Positions 8,147-15,233 of a stretch of DNA of 17,309 nucleotides are shown one piece after another. The notes beneath the pieces are model-generated. The model saw only the letters and a list, made by a program, of their open reading frames with translations, made no database searches and was not told the origin of the DNA. Within the stretch, counting starts at the first letter, position 1, and every line of letters begins with the position of its first letter. The stretch spans positions 1 through 17,309 of the forward strand of contig CAJUPK010000037.1 in NCBI GenBank assembly GCA_910588415.1, in the 5' to 3' direction. Origin of the DNA: an uncultured Oscillospiraceae bacterium (GTDB lineage: Bacteria; Bacillota; Clostridia; Oscillospirales; Acutalibacteraceae). A program made the translations under genes and the position numbers.

Positions 8147-9405
8147 CAAAGGTCTCCCCCTTTCAGCGCATACACCACAGCCGGGTGCAAACGGCTGGCT
8201 GCCTGTACCACATCCTCCACCGTATAGCTCATCAGCTGTTCTGCTGCCTGGGCCGGGGACAGTCCATCCTCGTCAAAGGCCCGTCCCAAATACCAGTTTT
8301 CCACCCGGTGCAGAGAATCTTTGATTGAGTACAGGGAGTTGCATAGATACAGCTTCGCATAGCGCAGCTCGTCCTCGCTGACCTCCCCTTTTTGCAGAGC
8401 GGCCAGCTGCTGCAAAATGGCGTCTTCCGCCTGGTCCAGCTGGGCGGTCTCTACGCCGCTCTCAATGAACAAAGCTCCGTTGGACCAGGAAAACGCGGAG
8501 TCGCAGTAGTAGCAAAGGCTCTGCTTCTCCCGCAGGTTTTGGAACAGCTTGGAGCTGGTGGGCCCTCCCAGCACAGCGCTCATCAGCTGGAACAGCAAAC
8601 GCTCCTCCGGCAGCGCCTGAACCCGGAAGGCCATGGCCAGCTTGGACTGGGCCACGGGTTGTTCCTCTGTCACCCGGCGCAGCCCCTTGGGCTGGGTATA
8701 GGGCACCCCACCCAAAACCCGGGGCTTGCCCAGCGGGGCAAACTTTTTTTCCAGGGCTTCCAGGTCCGGCTGGCAGTCACCCAGGGCAAAGATCTCAAAC
8801 CGGGCGTTTTGCAGCAGCTCATCCCAGGCAGCGGTCACGCCCTCCCGGGTAAGGGCCTCAATATCCGCCCGGCTGCCCAGGCGGTCTATCCCGGCTGGGC
8901 TTCCCTCAAATAAAATCTGGTGGCAGCGCTTATGGGCATACACCATTTTATCACTGAACTCCGCATCCTTCTGCTCCAGCTGCTGGCGCTTTTCCTGAAG
9001 AAATCCATCCTGGGGCAGCAGGCCGTCCCCATCCTTCAGGGTATCGAACAGCACGCTGAACAGCAGCTCTGTCAGCTGGGCAAACATGTCTTCCCCATCC
9101 AAAGCATAGCGGCTGGCAATGCCTCCCACAGAGACGCCCAGCACCTGGTACTCTCCGATCCTCTGCACGCCGGACCCCAGGGAAGCCCCGTACAGCTCTG
9201 CCAAACGGCGGCTGAGCGCGGAGTAATCTGGGTATTGCCGGGTGGCCCTGCCCACCAGAGAGGGCAGCACAGCATACGGGGCTGCCGTTTTCTGGGACAT
9301 GGGGACCAGCATATTCACGGCCAAACGCATGGTCTTAAAGCCGGGGTCAACAAAGTTTCTCAACGTAACCGCCGGACTTATCCTGTGGGTCATGATCTCA
9401 CTCAT
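8146..9405 (-). CDS. M16 family peptidase-like protein lacking the zinc motif (YmfF-like)
   Basis: M16-fold protein of 419 residues. Where the active subunit has HxxEH this one reads AVLPSLVGRATRQYPD (residues 45-60), so it cannot bind zinc in the normal way. The following SALSRRLAELYGASL (62-76) is typical of the YmfF group. The C-terminal half has the R/Y-containing M16 segments (NLREKQSLCYYCDSAF). It is therefore the structural partner of the catalytic subunit encoded directly downstream, whose start overlaps its stop. The start ATG 9405 has GGGAG 7 bases upstream. A possible promoter lies in the 141-bp gap after upp, so the pair could be expressed on its own. Confidence 0.91.
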   Translation of the reverse strand: MSEIMTHRISPAVTLRNFVDPGFKTMRLAVNMLVPMSQKTAAPYAVLPSLVGRATRQYPDYSALSRRLAELYGASLGSGVQRIGEYQVLGVSVGGIASRYALDGEDMFAQLTELLFSVLFDTLKDGDGLLPQDGFLQEKRQQLEQKDAEFSDKMVYAHKRCHQILFEGSPAGIDRLGSRADIEALTREGVTAAWDELLQNARFEIFALGDCQPDLEALEKKFAPLGKPRVLGGVPYTQPKGLRRVTEEQPVAQSKLAMAFRVQALPEERLLFQLMSAVLGGPTSSKLFQNLREKQSLCYYCDSAFSWSNGALFIESGVETAQLDQAEDAILQQLAALQKGEVSEDELRYAKLYLCNSLYSIKDSLHRVENWYLGRAFDEDGLSPAQAAEQLMSYTVEDVVQAASRLHPAVVYALKGGDL

Positions 9406-9511
9406 GGAAACGCTCCCTTTTATCGATTGTTATGCCGTTGTACTCCGAAAGCACTGGTCCGGCTGGGGCCTGTCCTGGGGGCTAGCTGCCCGCACCGCAT
9501 ACCGTACATAC

Positions 9512-9540
9512 AGTATAGCACATTTGCCCCCAAAAAGAAA
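9512..9540 (-). promoter_or_regulatory. Possible promoter for the M16 peptidase pair
   Basis: Minus strand: -10 TATACT at 9517-9512 preceded by TGTGC (extended -10 TGn), with a weak -35 TTTCTT at 9540-9535 and 17-bp spacing. It lies in the 141-bp gap between upp and the M16 pair. The -10 is good and the -35 is poor, so this is tentative. I saw nothing else in the gap, and no clear terminator after upp. Confidence 0.38.
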
Positions 9541-9546
9541 CCTCTC

Positions 9547-10188
9547 TCAAATCGTGCCGAAAATCCGGTCTCCCGCGTCGCCCAGCCCGGGAAGAATATA
9601 GCCGTTCTCGTTAAGCTTCTCATCCACAGCGGCACAATACACATGTACGTCCGGATGAGCGGCGGTCAGTGCTTGTAAGCCTTCCGGCGCGGCAATGACA
9701 CACAGGAATTTGATGCTTTTGGGATGGCTGCGCTTTACAATATGGATCGCGTCCACAGCCGAACCACCTGTGGCCAGCATGGGGTCCAGCACGATCACAT
9801 CCCGTTCGGTAATGTCCTGGGGCAGTTTGTTATAATACTCCACGGGTTTTAAGGTGTCATGATCCCGGTAGAGGCCGATGTGTCCTACCTTCGCGGAGGG
9901 CACCAGGTTCAGCATACCCTCTACCATGCCCAGGCCTGCACGAAGGATCGGCACAAAAGCCAGCTTGCGTCCGGCGATCACCTTGGTAACCGTCTTCTGC
10001 ATGGGGGTCTCGATCTCCACATCCATCAAAGGCAGGTCCCGGGTGGCCTCATAGCACATAAGGGTAGCAATTTCACTGACCAGCTCCCGGAACTCCTTGG
10101 TACCGGTCTCGCTGCTGCGAAGGAAGGTGAGTTTATGCTGAATCAAGGGGTGGTCCATCACGAACACGTTGGGATTATTCTCCTGCAT
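9547..10188 (-). CDS. upp: Uracil phosphoribosyltransferase
   Basis: Salvage enzyme making UMP from uracil and PRPP. Length is 213 residues, close to the family norm. The PRPP-binding motif VLDPMLATGGSA is at 133-144, FVPILRAGLGMVEGM at 78-92, and the C-terminal uracil-binding region GYILPGLGDAGDRIFGT at 196-212. There are two possible starts. ATG 10188 (MQENNPNVFV) is preferred because AAGGAG lies 7 bases upstream; an in-frame ATG at 10194 almost abuts that site. It follows rpiB by 36 bp, a common clostridial pairing. No attenuator or PyrR-binding leader was seen in the short gap. Confidence 0.97.
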   Translation of the reverse strand: MQENNPNVFVMDHPLIQHKLTFLRSSETGTKEFRELVSEIATLMCYEATRDLPLMDVEIETPMQKTVTKVIAGRKLAFVPILRAGLGMVEGMLNLVPSAKVGHIGLYRDHDTLKPVEYYNKLPQDITERDVIVLDPMLATGGSAVDAIHIVKRSHPKSIKFLCVIAAPEGLQALTAAHPDVHVYCAAVDEKLNENGYILPGLGDAGDRIFGTI

Positions 10189-10195
10189 AGTCATT

Positions 10196-10201
10196 CTCCT
10201 T
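10196..10201 (-). promoter_or_regulatory. Ribosome binding site deciding the upp start
   Basis: AAGGAG on the minus strand lies 7 bases from ATG 10188 but only 1 base from the in-frame ATG at 10194. Spacing therefore favours the shorter protein of 213 residues. Confidence 0.75.
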
Positions 10202-10224
10202 ATTATTCCAGTTTGATGAAGGGT

Positions 10225-10671
10225 TTACGGCTCTTGGCCTTCTATTTCCATAATCTGCGCCACCCGGCGGGCATGGCGCCCCCCTTCAAAGTCTGTGTGA
10301 ATGAAGGTGTCCAGAATTTTCACAGCTGTTTCCGCGTCCACAATCTTTCCGCCCATGCACAGGATATTCGCGTTGTTGTCGTTCCGGGTCAGCCGGGCGC
10401 AAAGCTCATTGCAGCATACGGCTGCCCGTATTCCCTTTACCTTATTGGCGGCTATGGAGATGCCAATGCCTGTTGAGCAGACCAAAACCCCCAGGTCTGC
10501 CCTGCCCTCCGCCACGGACCGGGCCACCTGCAGGGCAATGGGCGGATAATCGACAGATTCTGTGCTGTGCGTGCCAAAGTCCTGGGTCTCTATATTCTGC
10601 TCTTTCAAATAAGCCCGCAGGGCCTGGGTAACCTCAAAACCGCCATGATCGCAGCCGATCGCTAATGTCAT
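10225..10671 (-). CDS. rpiB: Ribose-5-phosphate isomerase B (RpiB/LacAB family)
   Basis: Interconverts ribulose 5-phosphate and ribose 5-phosphate in the pentose phosphate pathway. Length is 148 residues. The N-terminal motif is GCDHGG (6-11). The catalytic base is Cys65 in CSTGIGISIAANK (65-77), and GGRHARRV (130-137) binds phosphate. ATG 10671 fits the family start (MTLAIGCDHGG) and has GGGAAGG 5 bases upstream; a longer frame to 10716 lacks both. Oddity: the position of the usual His in SRxHNDANVL is Asp98 here (TRNDNNANIL). An 85-bp gap separates it from tsaB. The gap is AT-rich but without a promoter I can defend. It feeds ribose phosphate toward PRPP, the co-substrate of upp next door. 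Confidence 0.95.
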   Translation of the reverse strand: MTLAIGCDHGGFEVTQALRAYLKEQNIETQDFGTHSTESVDYPPIALQVARSVAEGRADLGVLVCSTGIGISIAANKVKGIRAAVCCNELCARLTRNDNNANILCMGGKIVDAETAVKILDTFIHTDFEGGRHARRVAQIMEIEGQEP

Positions 10672-10756
10672 AAAAACCTTCCCTTCCCAAAATAATACAT
10701 ATTCTATATTCCCCATATCGGCCAGTTTGAATCAACTGCAGACAATCTAACCAGCT

Positions 10757-11455
10757 TTACAGCAATGCCTTCTGTTCCCTTTTCCGTTTCAGCTCCCGCT
10801 CTGCCTGGGGCAGCCGCAGATAGCGGGGCAGCAGCTCGCTTGGGGCAGCCGCAGGCTGGCTCTCTGCCAGCAGTGCCACACTAGCGGCCCGCTGAAACCG
10901 GAGCGCTTCCGGCGCCAGTCTTGCCCCCCAGCTGGCAAACTCCTGGTAGCAGAGAGCCGCGCCGTCTCCCAGCAGAAGCAAGCGATCACCATATGCCTGG
11001 CACTCTTGGCCCAGCTCCTGGATAGATACAGCCCGGTCCCCGGTTAAACGGGAAAGCCCTCTCTCTTCCGCTTGGAACAGGGCATTATATACCTGTCCAC
11101 AGCGGGCGTCCATTACCGCGCAGAGGATGCTTCCCTGGCAGACTACCCCGCCATAGGCAATGGCCTCCAACGTGGAGATACCACAGCAGGGGATATCCTG
11201 GGGGAAAGCCAGCCCCTTTACACAGGCCACACCAATCCGCACCCCTGTAAAAGAACCGGGCCCATTGGTTACCGCAATGCGCCCTAAGTCGCCGCAGGTA
11301 AGTCCCAAGCTGTGCAGAAGGGTCTCAATCATGGGGAGCAAGGTCTGGCTGTGGGTCTGTTTGGTGTTGACAAAGCACTCTCCTAACAGTCTGCCATCTC
11401 TGGCGACTGCGGCGGAAGCAGGTCCCGCTGAGGATTCCACCCCTAAAACCAACAT
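10757..11455 (-). CDS. tsaB: tRNA t6A biosynthesis protein TsaB (YeaZ)
   Basis: ASKHA-fold, Gcp-like protein that scaffolds TsaD and TsaE during synthesis of threonylcarbamoyladenosine (t6A37) in ANN-decoding tRNAs. It has 232 residues. The N-terminus MLVLGVESS and the family hallmark VTNGPGSFTGVRIG (62-75) are clear. The start ATG 11455 is 2 bp after the tsaE stop, with GGGGAG 8 bases upstream; a slightly longer frame to 11476 overlaps tsaE and lacks that support. The usual downstream partners rimI and tsaD are not present; rpiB follows after 85 bp. Confidence 0.95.
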   Translation of the reverse strand: MLVLGVESSAGPASAAVARDGRLLGECFVNTKQTHSQTLLPMIETLLHSLGLTCGDLGRIAVTNGPGSFTGVRIGVACVKGLAFPQDIPCCGISTLEAIAYGGVVCQGSILCAVMDARCGQVYNALFQAEERGLSRLTGDRAVSIQELGQECQAYGDRLLLLGDGAALCYQEFASWGARLAPEALRFQRAASVALLAESQPAAAPSELLPRYLRLPQAERELKRKREQKALL

Positions 11456-11457
11456 AA

Positions 11458-11907
11458 TTACAGCTCCCCTTTCCAACCTGTGATGGTGATTTGCCGTTCA
11501 TCTTCTTCACTGCCAGGACAGATATCCACATAAATTGTGTTCTCCGGCAATGCGGCGGCAATGTTCTCACTCCATTCCACTGCCAGCACCCTGTCTGTAT
11601 CCAGGTAGTCGAAAAAGCCGGTGGAATACAGATCATCCCAACTTTCGATGCGGTACATGTCAAAATGCTCCAGTGTAAGCCGGCCCGGATACTCGTTGAC
11701 AATGGCAAAGGTGGGGCTGCTGGCCACATCGCCCGCTCCCAGGCCAATGGCCATTCCCCGGGTAAAGGCGGTTTTTCCCGCGCCCATACCGCCTGTAAAG
11801 GCAACAACTTCCCCACCCTGCAACTGTTCGCTGAACCGCTGGCCCAGTTCCCTGGTTTCCCGGGGAGACCGAGTTGTAAAGCGCAATGCCTTATCAGAAC
11901 AGCCCAT
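11458..11907 (-). CDS. tsaE: tRNA t6A biosynthesis ATPase TsaE (YjeE)
   Basis: Small P-loop ATPase that acts with TsaB and TsaD in t6A formation. Length is 149 residues. Walker A is GGMGAGKT at 39-46. The conserved SPTFAIVNEY follows in the switch region, with HFDMYRI and LAVEWSENI further on, all typical of YjeE. ATG 11907 lies 14 bp inside the end of fhs. No strong ribosome binding site precedes it, so translation probably depends on ribosomes reading fhs. A later TTG start is possible but has worse spacing. tsaB begins 2 bp after the stop. Confidence 0.95.
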   Translation of the reverse strand: MGCSDKALRFTTRSPRETRELGQRFSEQLQGGEVVAFTGGMGAGKTAFTRGMAIGLGAGDVASSPTFAIVNEYPGRLTLEHFDMYRIESWDDLYSTGFFDYLDTDRVLAVEWSENIAAALPENTIYVDICPGSEEDERQITITGWKGEL

Positions 11908-13570
11908 GGATCACAGCATGGTCGTCCACATCAATCTTCTCTGCCGCTGGAACCTTGGGCAAGCCGGGCATGGTCATAATATCTCCCGCATAGGCCACTA
12001 CAAATCCAGCGCCGGAAGAGAGCTTCAGGTCCCGGATGGTGACTGTAAAGCCAGTGGGCCTGCCAAGCAGAGCGGGGTCATCGGAGAGAGAGTACTGGGT
12101 TTTTGCGATACAGACAGGCATTTTGTCTGCCCCCAATGCTTTCACCTCTCTGAGAGATTTCACCGCCTGGTTTGTAAAGTTCACGCTGCCCGCACCATAG
12201 ATGGTCTTGGCGATGGTCTCAATCTTCTCCTCTATAGAGGCTTCATCCGGATAAATGGGGGCAAAACGCGTGCTTCCGGCAGTCTCCTCTATGACCTGGC
12301 AGACGGTCTCCGCCAGGGCCATGCCGCCTTCCCCGCCCTTACCAAACACCTCGGACAGAGCGTAACGCACCCCCAATTCCTTACAGCAATCGTCAATGAC
12401 CTGCAGCTCCGCGTCTGTGTCCGTGCCAAACCGGTTGATGGCCACCACCACAGGCACACCGTACTTGCGCATGTTTTCCACATGTGCCTTCAGGTTTACA
12501 GAGCCTTTCTTCAGGGCCTCCACATTTTCAGCGGACAAATCCGCTTTTGCCACGCCGCCATTGTATTTCAGCGCACGGACCGTGGCCACCACCACCACGC
12601 AGTCCGGAGCAAGCCCTGCCATTCGGCATTTGATATCCATAAACTTCTCCGCGCCCAGGTCAGAGCCAAATCCGGCCTCAGTAATGCAGTAGTCGGCCAG
12701 CTTCAGGGCCAAACGGGTAGCCCGCACTGAATTGCAGCCGTGGGCGATATTGGCGAAGGGGCCGCCGTGCATGATGGCTGGGGTGCCTTCCAGGGTCTGG
12801 ACCAGGTTGGGGTCTACCGCGTCCCGCAGCAATGCCGCCATGGCGCCTTCCGCCTTGATATCCCTTGCATACACAGGCTCTCCCGCATAATTATAGGCAA
12901 TGAGTATATTCCCTAAACGCTCTTTCAAATCCGGCATATCCTTTGCCAGACACAGAATAGCCATGACCTCGCTGGCTACCGTGATGATGAAATTGTCCTC
13001 CCTGGGCACACCGTTGATCTTGCCGCCCAAGCCCACAACCACATTGCGCAGGGCACGGTCGTTCATGTCCAGGCAGCGTTTGATAAGGATACGGCGGGGG
13101 TCTATGCCCAGGGCATTGCCCTGCTGCATATGGTTGTCCAGCATGGCGCAGCACAGGTTGTTGGCGGAAGTGATGGCGTGCATATCCCCTGTGAAGTGCA
13201 GGTTGATGTCCTCCATAGGCAGCACCTGGGCATAACCGCCTCCGGCGGCGCCGCCCTTGATGCCAAACACAGGACCCAGGGAGGGCTCCCGAAGGGCAAT
13301 GATGGCATTTTTACCGATTTTTGCCATGGCCTGTCCCAGGCCGGCGGTAGTGGTGGTCTTGCCCTCCCCGGCGGGAGTGGGATTGATGGCTGTCACCAGA
13401 ATCAACTTTCCGTTGGGCTTGGAAGCCAGCCGGTCAAAGGCGGCAGTATTGATCTTTGCCTTATACTTCCCGTAAAACTCCAGCTCTTCTTCCAGAAGTC
13501 CCAGCTGTGCCCCGACCTCTTTGATGGGTCTCAGCTCCGCGCTCTGAGCAATCTCGATATCTGTCAGCAT
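11894..13570 (-). CDS. fhs: Formate-tetrahydrofolate ligase
   Basis: ATP-dependent synthesis of 10-formyl-tetrahydrofolate from formate, feeding purine synthesis and, in anaerobes, one-carbon metabolism. Length is 558 residues, full for the family. The P-loop is TPAGEGKTTTT at 65-75; ALREPSLGPVFGIKGGAAGGG and, near the C-terminal third, FGKGGEGG are family signatures. The start ATG 13570 has AAGGA 5 bases upstream. It is the first gene of the long minus-strand run and has its own near-consensus promoter about 50 bp upstream. Its product is the substrate of FolD, encoded in the same run. The leader of about 40 nt is too short for a known folate riboswitch. Confidence 0.98.
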   Translation of the reverse strand: MLTDIEIAQSAELRPIKEVGAQLGLLEEELEFYGKYKAKINTAAFDRLASKPNGKLILVTAINPTPAGEGKTTTTAGLGQAMAKIGKNAIIALREPSLGPVFGIKGGAAGGGYAQVLPMEDINLHFTGDMHAITSANNLCCAMLDNHMQQGNALGIDPRRILIKRCLDMNDRALRNVVVGLGGKINGVPREDNFIITVASEVMAILCLAKDMPDLKERLGNILIAYNYAGEPVYARDIKAEGAMAALLRDAVDPNLVQTLEGTPAIMHGGPFANIAHGCNSVRATRLALKLADYCITEAGFGSDLGAEKFMDIKCRMAGLAPDCVVVVATVRALKYNGGVAKADLSAENVEALKKGSVNLKAHVENMRKYGVPVVVAINRFGTDTDAELQVIDDCCKELGVRYALSEVFGKGGEGGMALAETVCQVIEETAGSTRFAPIYPDEASIEEKIETIAKTIYGAGSVNFTNQAVKSLREVKALGADKMPVCIAKTQYSLSDDPALLGRPTGFTVTIRDLKLSSGAGFVVAYAGDIMTMPGLPKVPAAEKIDVDDHAVIHGLF

Positions 13571-13617
13571 ACGCTTCCTTCAACACCTTTCCAGCTAAAT
13601 TTTGTCTTGCTTTACAC

Positions 13618-13646
13618 ATTATAAATGACTTTGGTCAAATAGTAAA
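13618..13646 (-). promoter_or_regulatory. Sigma-A-type promoter of fhs and the downstream run
   Basis: Minus strand: -35 TTTACT at 13646-13641, 17-bp spacer, perfect -10 TATAAT at 13623-13618. Transcription would start near 13611, giving a leader of about 40 nt before fhs. Confidence 0.82.
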
Positions 13647-13713
13647 GCCCGAATCGAAAAAAAGAGAACTTTGAACTGGATTTGAATCAGTACTCTTCGT
13701 TTCTCAAAAAGGC

Positions 13714-13743
13714 TTGCCTAATTCCGCGTTCCTGTGCTATAAT
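13714..13743 (+). promoter_or_regulatory. Upstream rodA promoter P1 (extended -10)
   Basis: TATAAT at 13738-13743, preceded by TGC (extended -10), with TTGCCT at 13714-13719 as a partial -35 and an 18-bp spacer. Transcripts from here would carry the four hairpins at 13741-13829. The -10 overlaps the left arm of the first palindrome, so a bound factor could block it. Confidence 0.65.
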
Positions 13744-13745
13744 GT
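13732..13745 (+). repeat. Direct repeat copy 1 (promoter core)
   Basis: CTGTGCTATAATGT occurs here and again at 13832-13845, exactly 100 bp apart. Similarity continues past the 14 identical bases (CAGGA recurs at the same offset in both), so this looks like a duplicated promoter core, not chance identity of a -10 box. Confidence 0.8.
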
Positions 13746-13829
13746 CCGCAGGACATTTCAGTAGAGCCAGAACTGCGGGGCAGTTCCGGAAATCGCGTCA
13801 GCGATTGCCCAAGACGCAGAGCGGCTTGG
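13741..13829 (+). other. Four tandem hairpins in the rodA leader
   Basis: Four successive inverted repeats fill the space between the two promoter cores: AATGTCC/GGACATT (13741-13757, loop GCA), GAACTGC/GCAGTTC (13770-13786, loop GGG), AATCGC/GCGATT (13791-13806, loop GTCA), and CCAAG/CTTGG (13809-13829) enclosing CGC/GCG. The first three stems are perfect. None is followed by a T run, so they are not intrinsic terminators. The region has no convincing reading frame. It may be a structured leader, a small RNA or operator sites; the family is not recognised. Confidence 0.6.
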
Positions 13830-13831
13830 AG

Positions 13832-13845
13832 CTGTGCTATAATGT
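13832..13845 (+). repeat. Direct repeat copy 2 (promoter core)
   Basis: Second copy of CTGTGCTATAATGT. Here the sequence after the -10 no longer forms the palindrome seen after copy 1. Confidence 0.8.
13834..13843 (+). promoter_or_regulatory. Proximal rodA promoter P2 (extended -10)
   Basis: TGTGC followed by TATAAT (13838-13843) gives an extended -10 without a recognisable -35. Transcription would start near 13850, leaving a leader of about 48 nt before rodA. Confidence 0.6.
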
Positions 13846-13897
13846 AGCCAGGATACAGATTTTTTCTATAAAACAGAGGTATGTAAAAGGAAACCAT

Positions 13898-15115
13898 ATG
13901 CTCAATAAATTTTTTAAAAGTACCCTTGATTATTTGAAGCGGGCCGATTTAATTCTCTGGCTGCTGCTGATATCTATGTGCGTTTACAGCCTGGTGCTGC
14001 TGAAAAGCGTGTCCCGGGCCACCTCGGTGGATTATTTCCGCGCCCAGCTCTTCCCCATCTGCCTGGGAATTCTGGGGGCCATTGTGGTCAGTATGATCGA
14101 CTACGCGGAAGTCTCCAACCTCTGGTACCTGATAGAGGGTTTTTGTGTTTTTTTGATGATCTACACATATGTTTTTGGAGAGCGCATCCAAGGTTCCGGC
14201 GGCGTGGACGCCCGGGCCTGGATCGTAATTGGCGGGCGCACCTTTCAATCCTCTGAGCTGGTAAAGATTGCTTTTACGCTCACTTACGCCAAACATCTGG
14301 ATGTTCTCAACAAGCGGGGGCGGCTGAACGACCCGGTGCAGGTTATTCTGTTGGGCCTGCATGCCCTGATTTATATGGCGCTGTGCGCCCTGCAGGGAGA
14401 TATGGGTGCGGCGATTGTATTTTTCTCCATGTTTCTTGTTATGAGCCTTTCTGCCGGGGTACAGCTGCGGTATTTTGCTATTTTGGCAAGCATGATCTTA
14501 GTTGCCCTGCCCATTGTCTGGCGGTACATGATGCCCGACTACCAAAAAAAGCGTTTTGTGGCAGTGTTTAACCTGGATACGGACCCAGACCTGCGTATGG
14601 GAGACGGCTACCAGCAATGGCAGGGACGCATCTCGATTGGCAGCGGACGCTTTAAGGGCCAGGGATTGTTTCAGGGACCAAGGGTGGCCAGCAATGTGGT
14701 CACCTTCCAGCAAAGCGACTACATCTTTTCAGTGGCAGGCGAAGAGCTGGGGTTCGTTGGCTGTTCTTTGATTATTTTGCTGCTGCTGCTGTTTATGCTG
14801 AAGGTTCTGCACGTGGCCAGCGCCTCCCGGGACGAGTTGGGCCGCTACATGTGTTTTGGCTTTTTTGGCATAATCGCCCTGCAGGCTGTGTGGAACATTG
14901 GAATGTGCCTGACGATGCTGCCTGTCATGGGCATAACCCTGCCCTTCTTCAGTGCAGGAGGCTCCTCTTCCATGTGCCTGTTTTTAGGGTTTGGCCTTGT
15001 GCAGAGCGTGCATATGCGCCGAAAAGAAATGGACGGCCTGCATTTAAGGCGGCAGGGTCCCCTGCGCTTTTCTTACAAACAGATGCGCGCCGCCAAGGAA
15101 TTAAAAAAGCTGTAA
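13898..15115 (+). CDS. rodA: SEDS-family peptidoglycan glycosyltransferase RodA/FtsW
   Basis: Polytopic membrane protein that polymerises lipid II glycan strands with a partner penicillin-binding protein. It has 405 residues with about ten hydrophobic segments (first at about 17-38, last at about 355-372). SEDS signatures: WIVIGGRTFQSSELVKI (108-124), the extracellular loop LDTDPDLRMGDGYQQWQG (226-243) leading into ISIGSG, YIFSVAGEELGF (275-286), and GITLPFFSAGGSSSM (345-359). The loop reads WQGR where relatives often have QS. ATG 13898 is chosen because AAAGGA lies 6 bases upstream and the hydrophobic N-terminus follows; a longer frame from 13682 would start upstream of both promoters. RodA is favoured over FtsW because no division genes are nearby, but SpoVE/FtsW-like roles cannot be excluded. 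Confidence 0.93.
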   Translation: MLNKFFKSTLDYLKRADLILWLLLISMCVYSLVLLKSVSRATSVDYFRAQLFPICLGILGAIVVSMIDYAEVSNLWYLIEGFCVFLMIYTYVFGERIQGSGGVDARAWIVIGGRTFQSSELVKIAFTLTYAKHLDVLNKRGRLNDPVQVILLGLHALIYMALCALQGDMGAAIVFFSMFLVMSLSAGVQLRYFAILASMILVALPIVWRYMMPDYQKKRFVAVFNLDTDPDLRMGDGYQQWQGRISIGSGRFKGQGLFQGPRVASNVVTFQQSDYIFSVAGEELGFVGCSLIILLLLLFMLKVLHVASASRDELGRYMCFGFFGIIALQAVWNIGMCLTMLPVMGITLPFFSAGGSSSMCLFLGFGLVQSVHMRRKEMDGLHLRRQGPLRFSYKQMRAAKELKKL

Positions 15116-15162
15116 CTGTGCCCCATCGCCATGGGCGCTTATATGCTCATATCCAAAGACAA

Positions 15163-15210
15163 AACCGCCGGTTGGGAAAGTGTTCCAGCCCGGCGGTTGT
15201 TTTTGTTTTA
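15163..15210 (+). terminator. Intrinsic terminator of rodA, bidirectional
   Basis: A 9-bp perfect stem AACCGCCGG/CCGGCGGTT (15163-15171 with 15190-15198) is followed by GTTTTTGTTTT. An inner GGAA/TTCC pairing extends the hairpin. On the minus strand the same stem is followed by TTGTCTTT, so it can also end the convergent DUF3006 transcript. Confidence 0.9.
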
Positions 15211-15233
15211 GGCGAATCCGATAGAGCCGGTGG

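Noticed and set aside
10672..10756. Promoter between tsaB and rpiB
   Set aside because: The minus strand has TTGATT and AT-rich hexamers (TATAGA, TATTAT) but no pair at 16-18 bp spacing, so it is not called.
11621..12730. Plus-strand open frame (369 codons) opposite tsaE and fhs
   Set aside because: Antisense shadow of two well-supported genes, with no ribosome binding site or family motif.
13571..13611. Tetrahydrofolate riboswitch before fhs
   Set aside because: The leader after the predicted start site is only about 40 nt, too short, and shows no matching conserved segments.
13741..13829. Hairpins as an intrinsic terminator or attenuator
   Set aside because: No stem is followed by a run of T on either strand, and no competing terminator stem is seen before rodA.
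13682..13897. N-terminal extension of rodA
   Set aside because: It would begin upstream of both promoter cores and run through the hairpin cluster; the ribosome binding site and hydrophobic start are at 13898.
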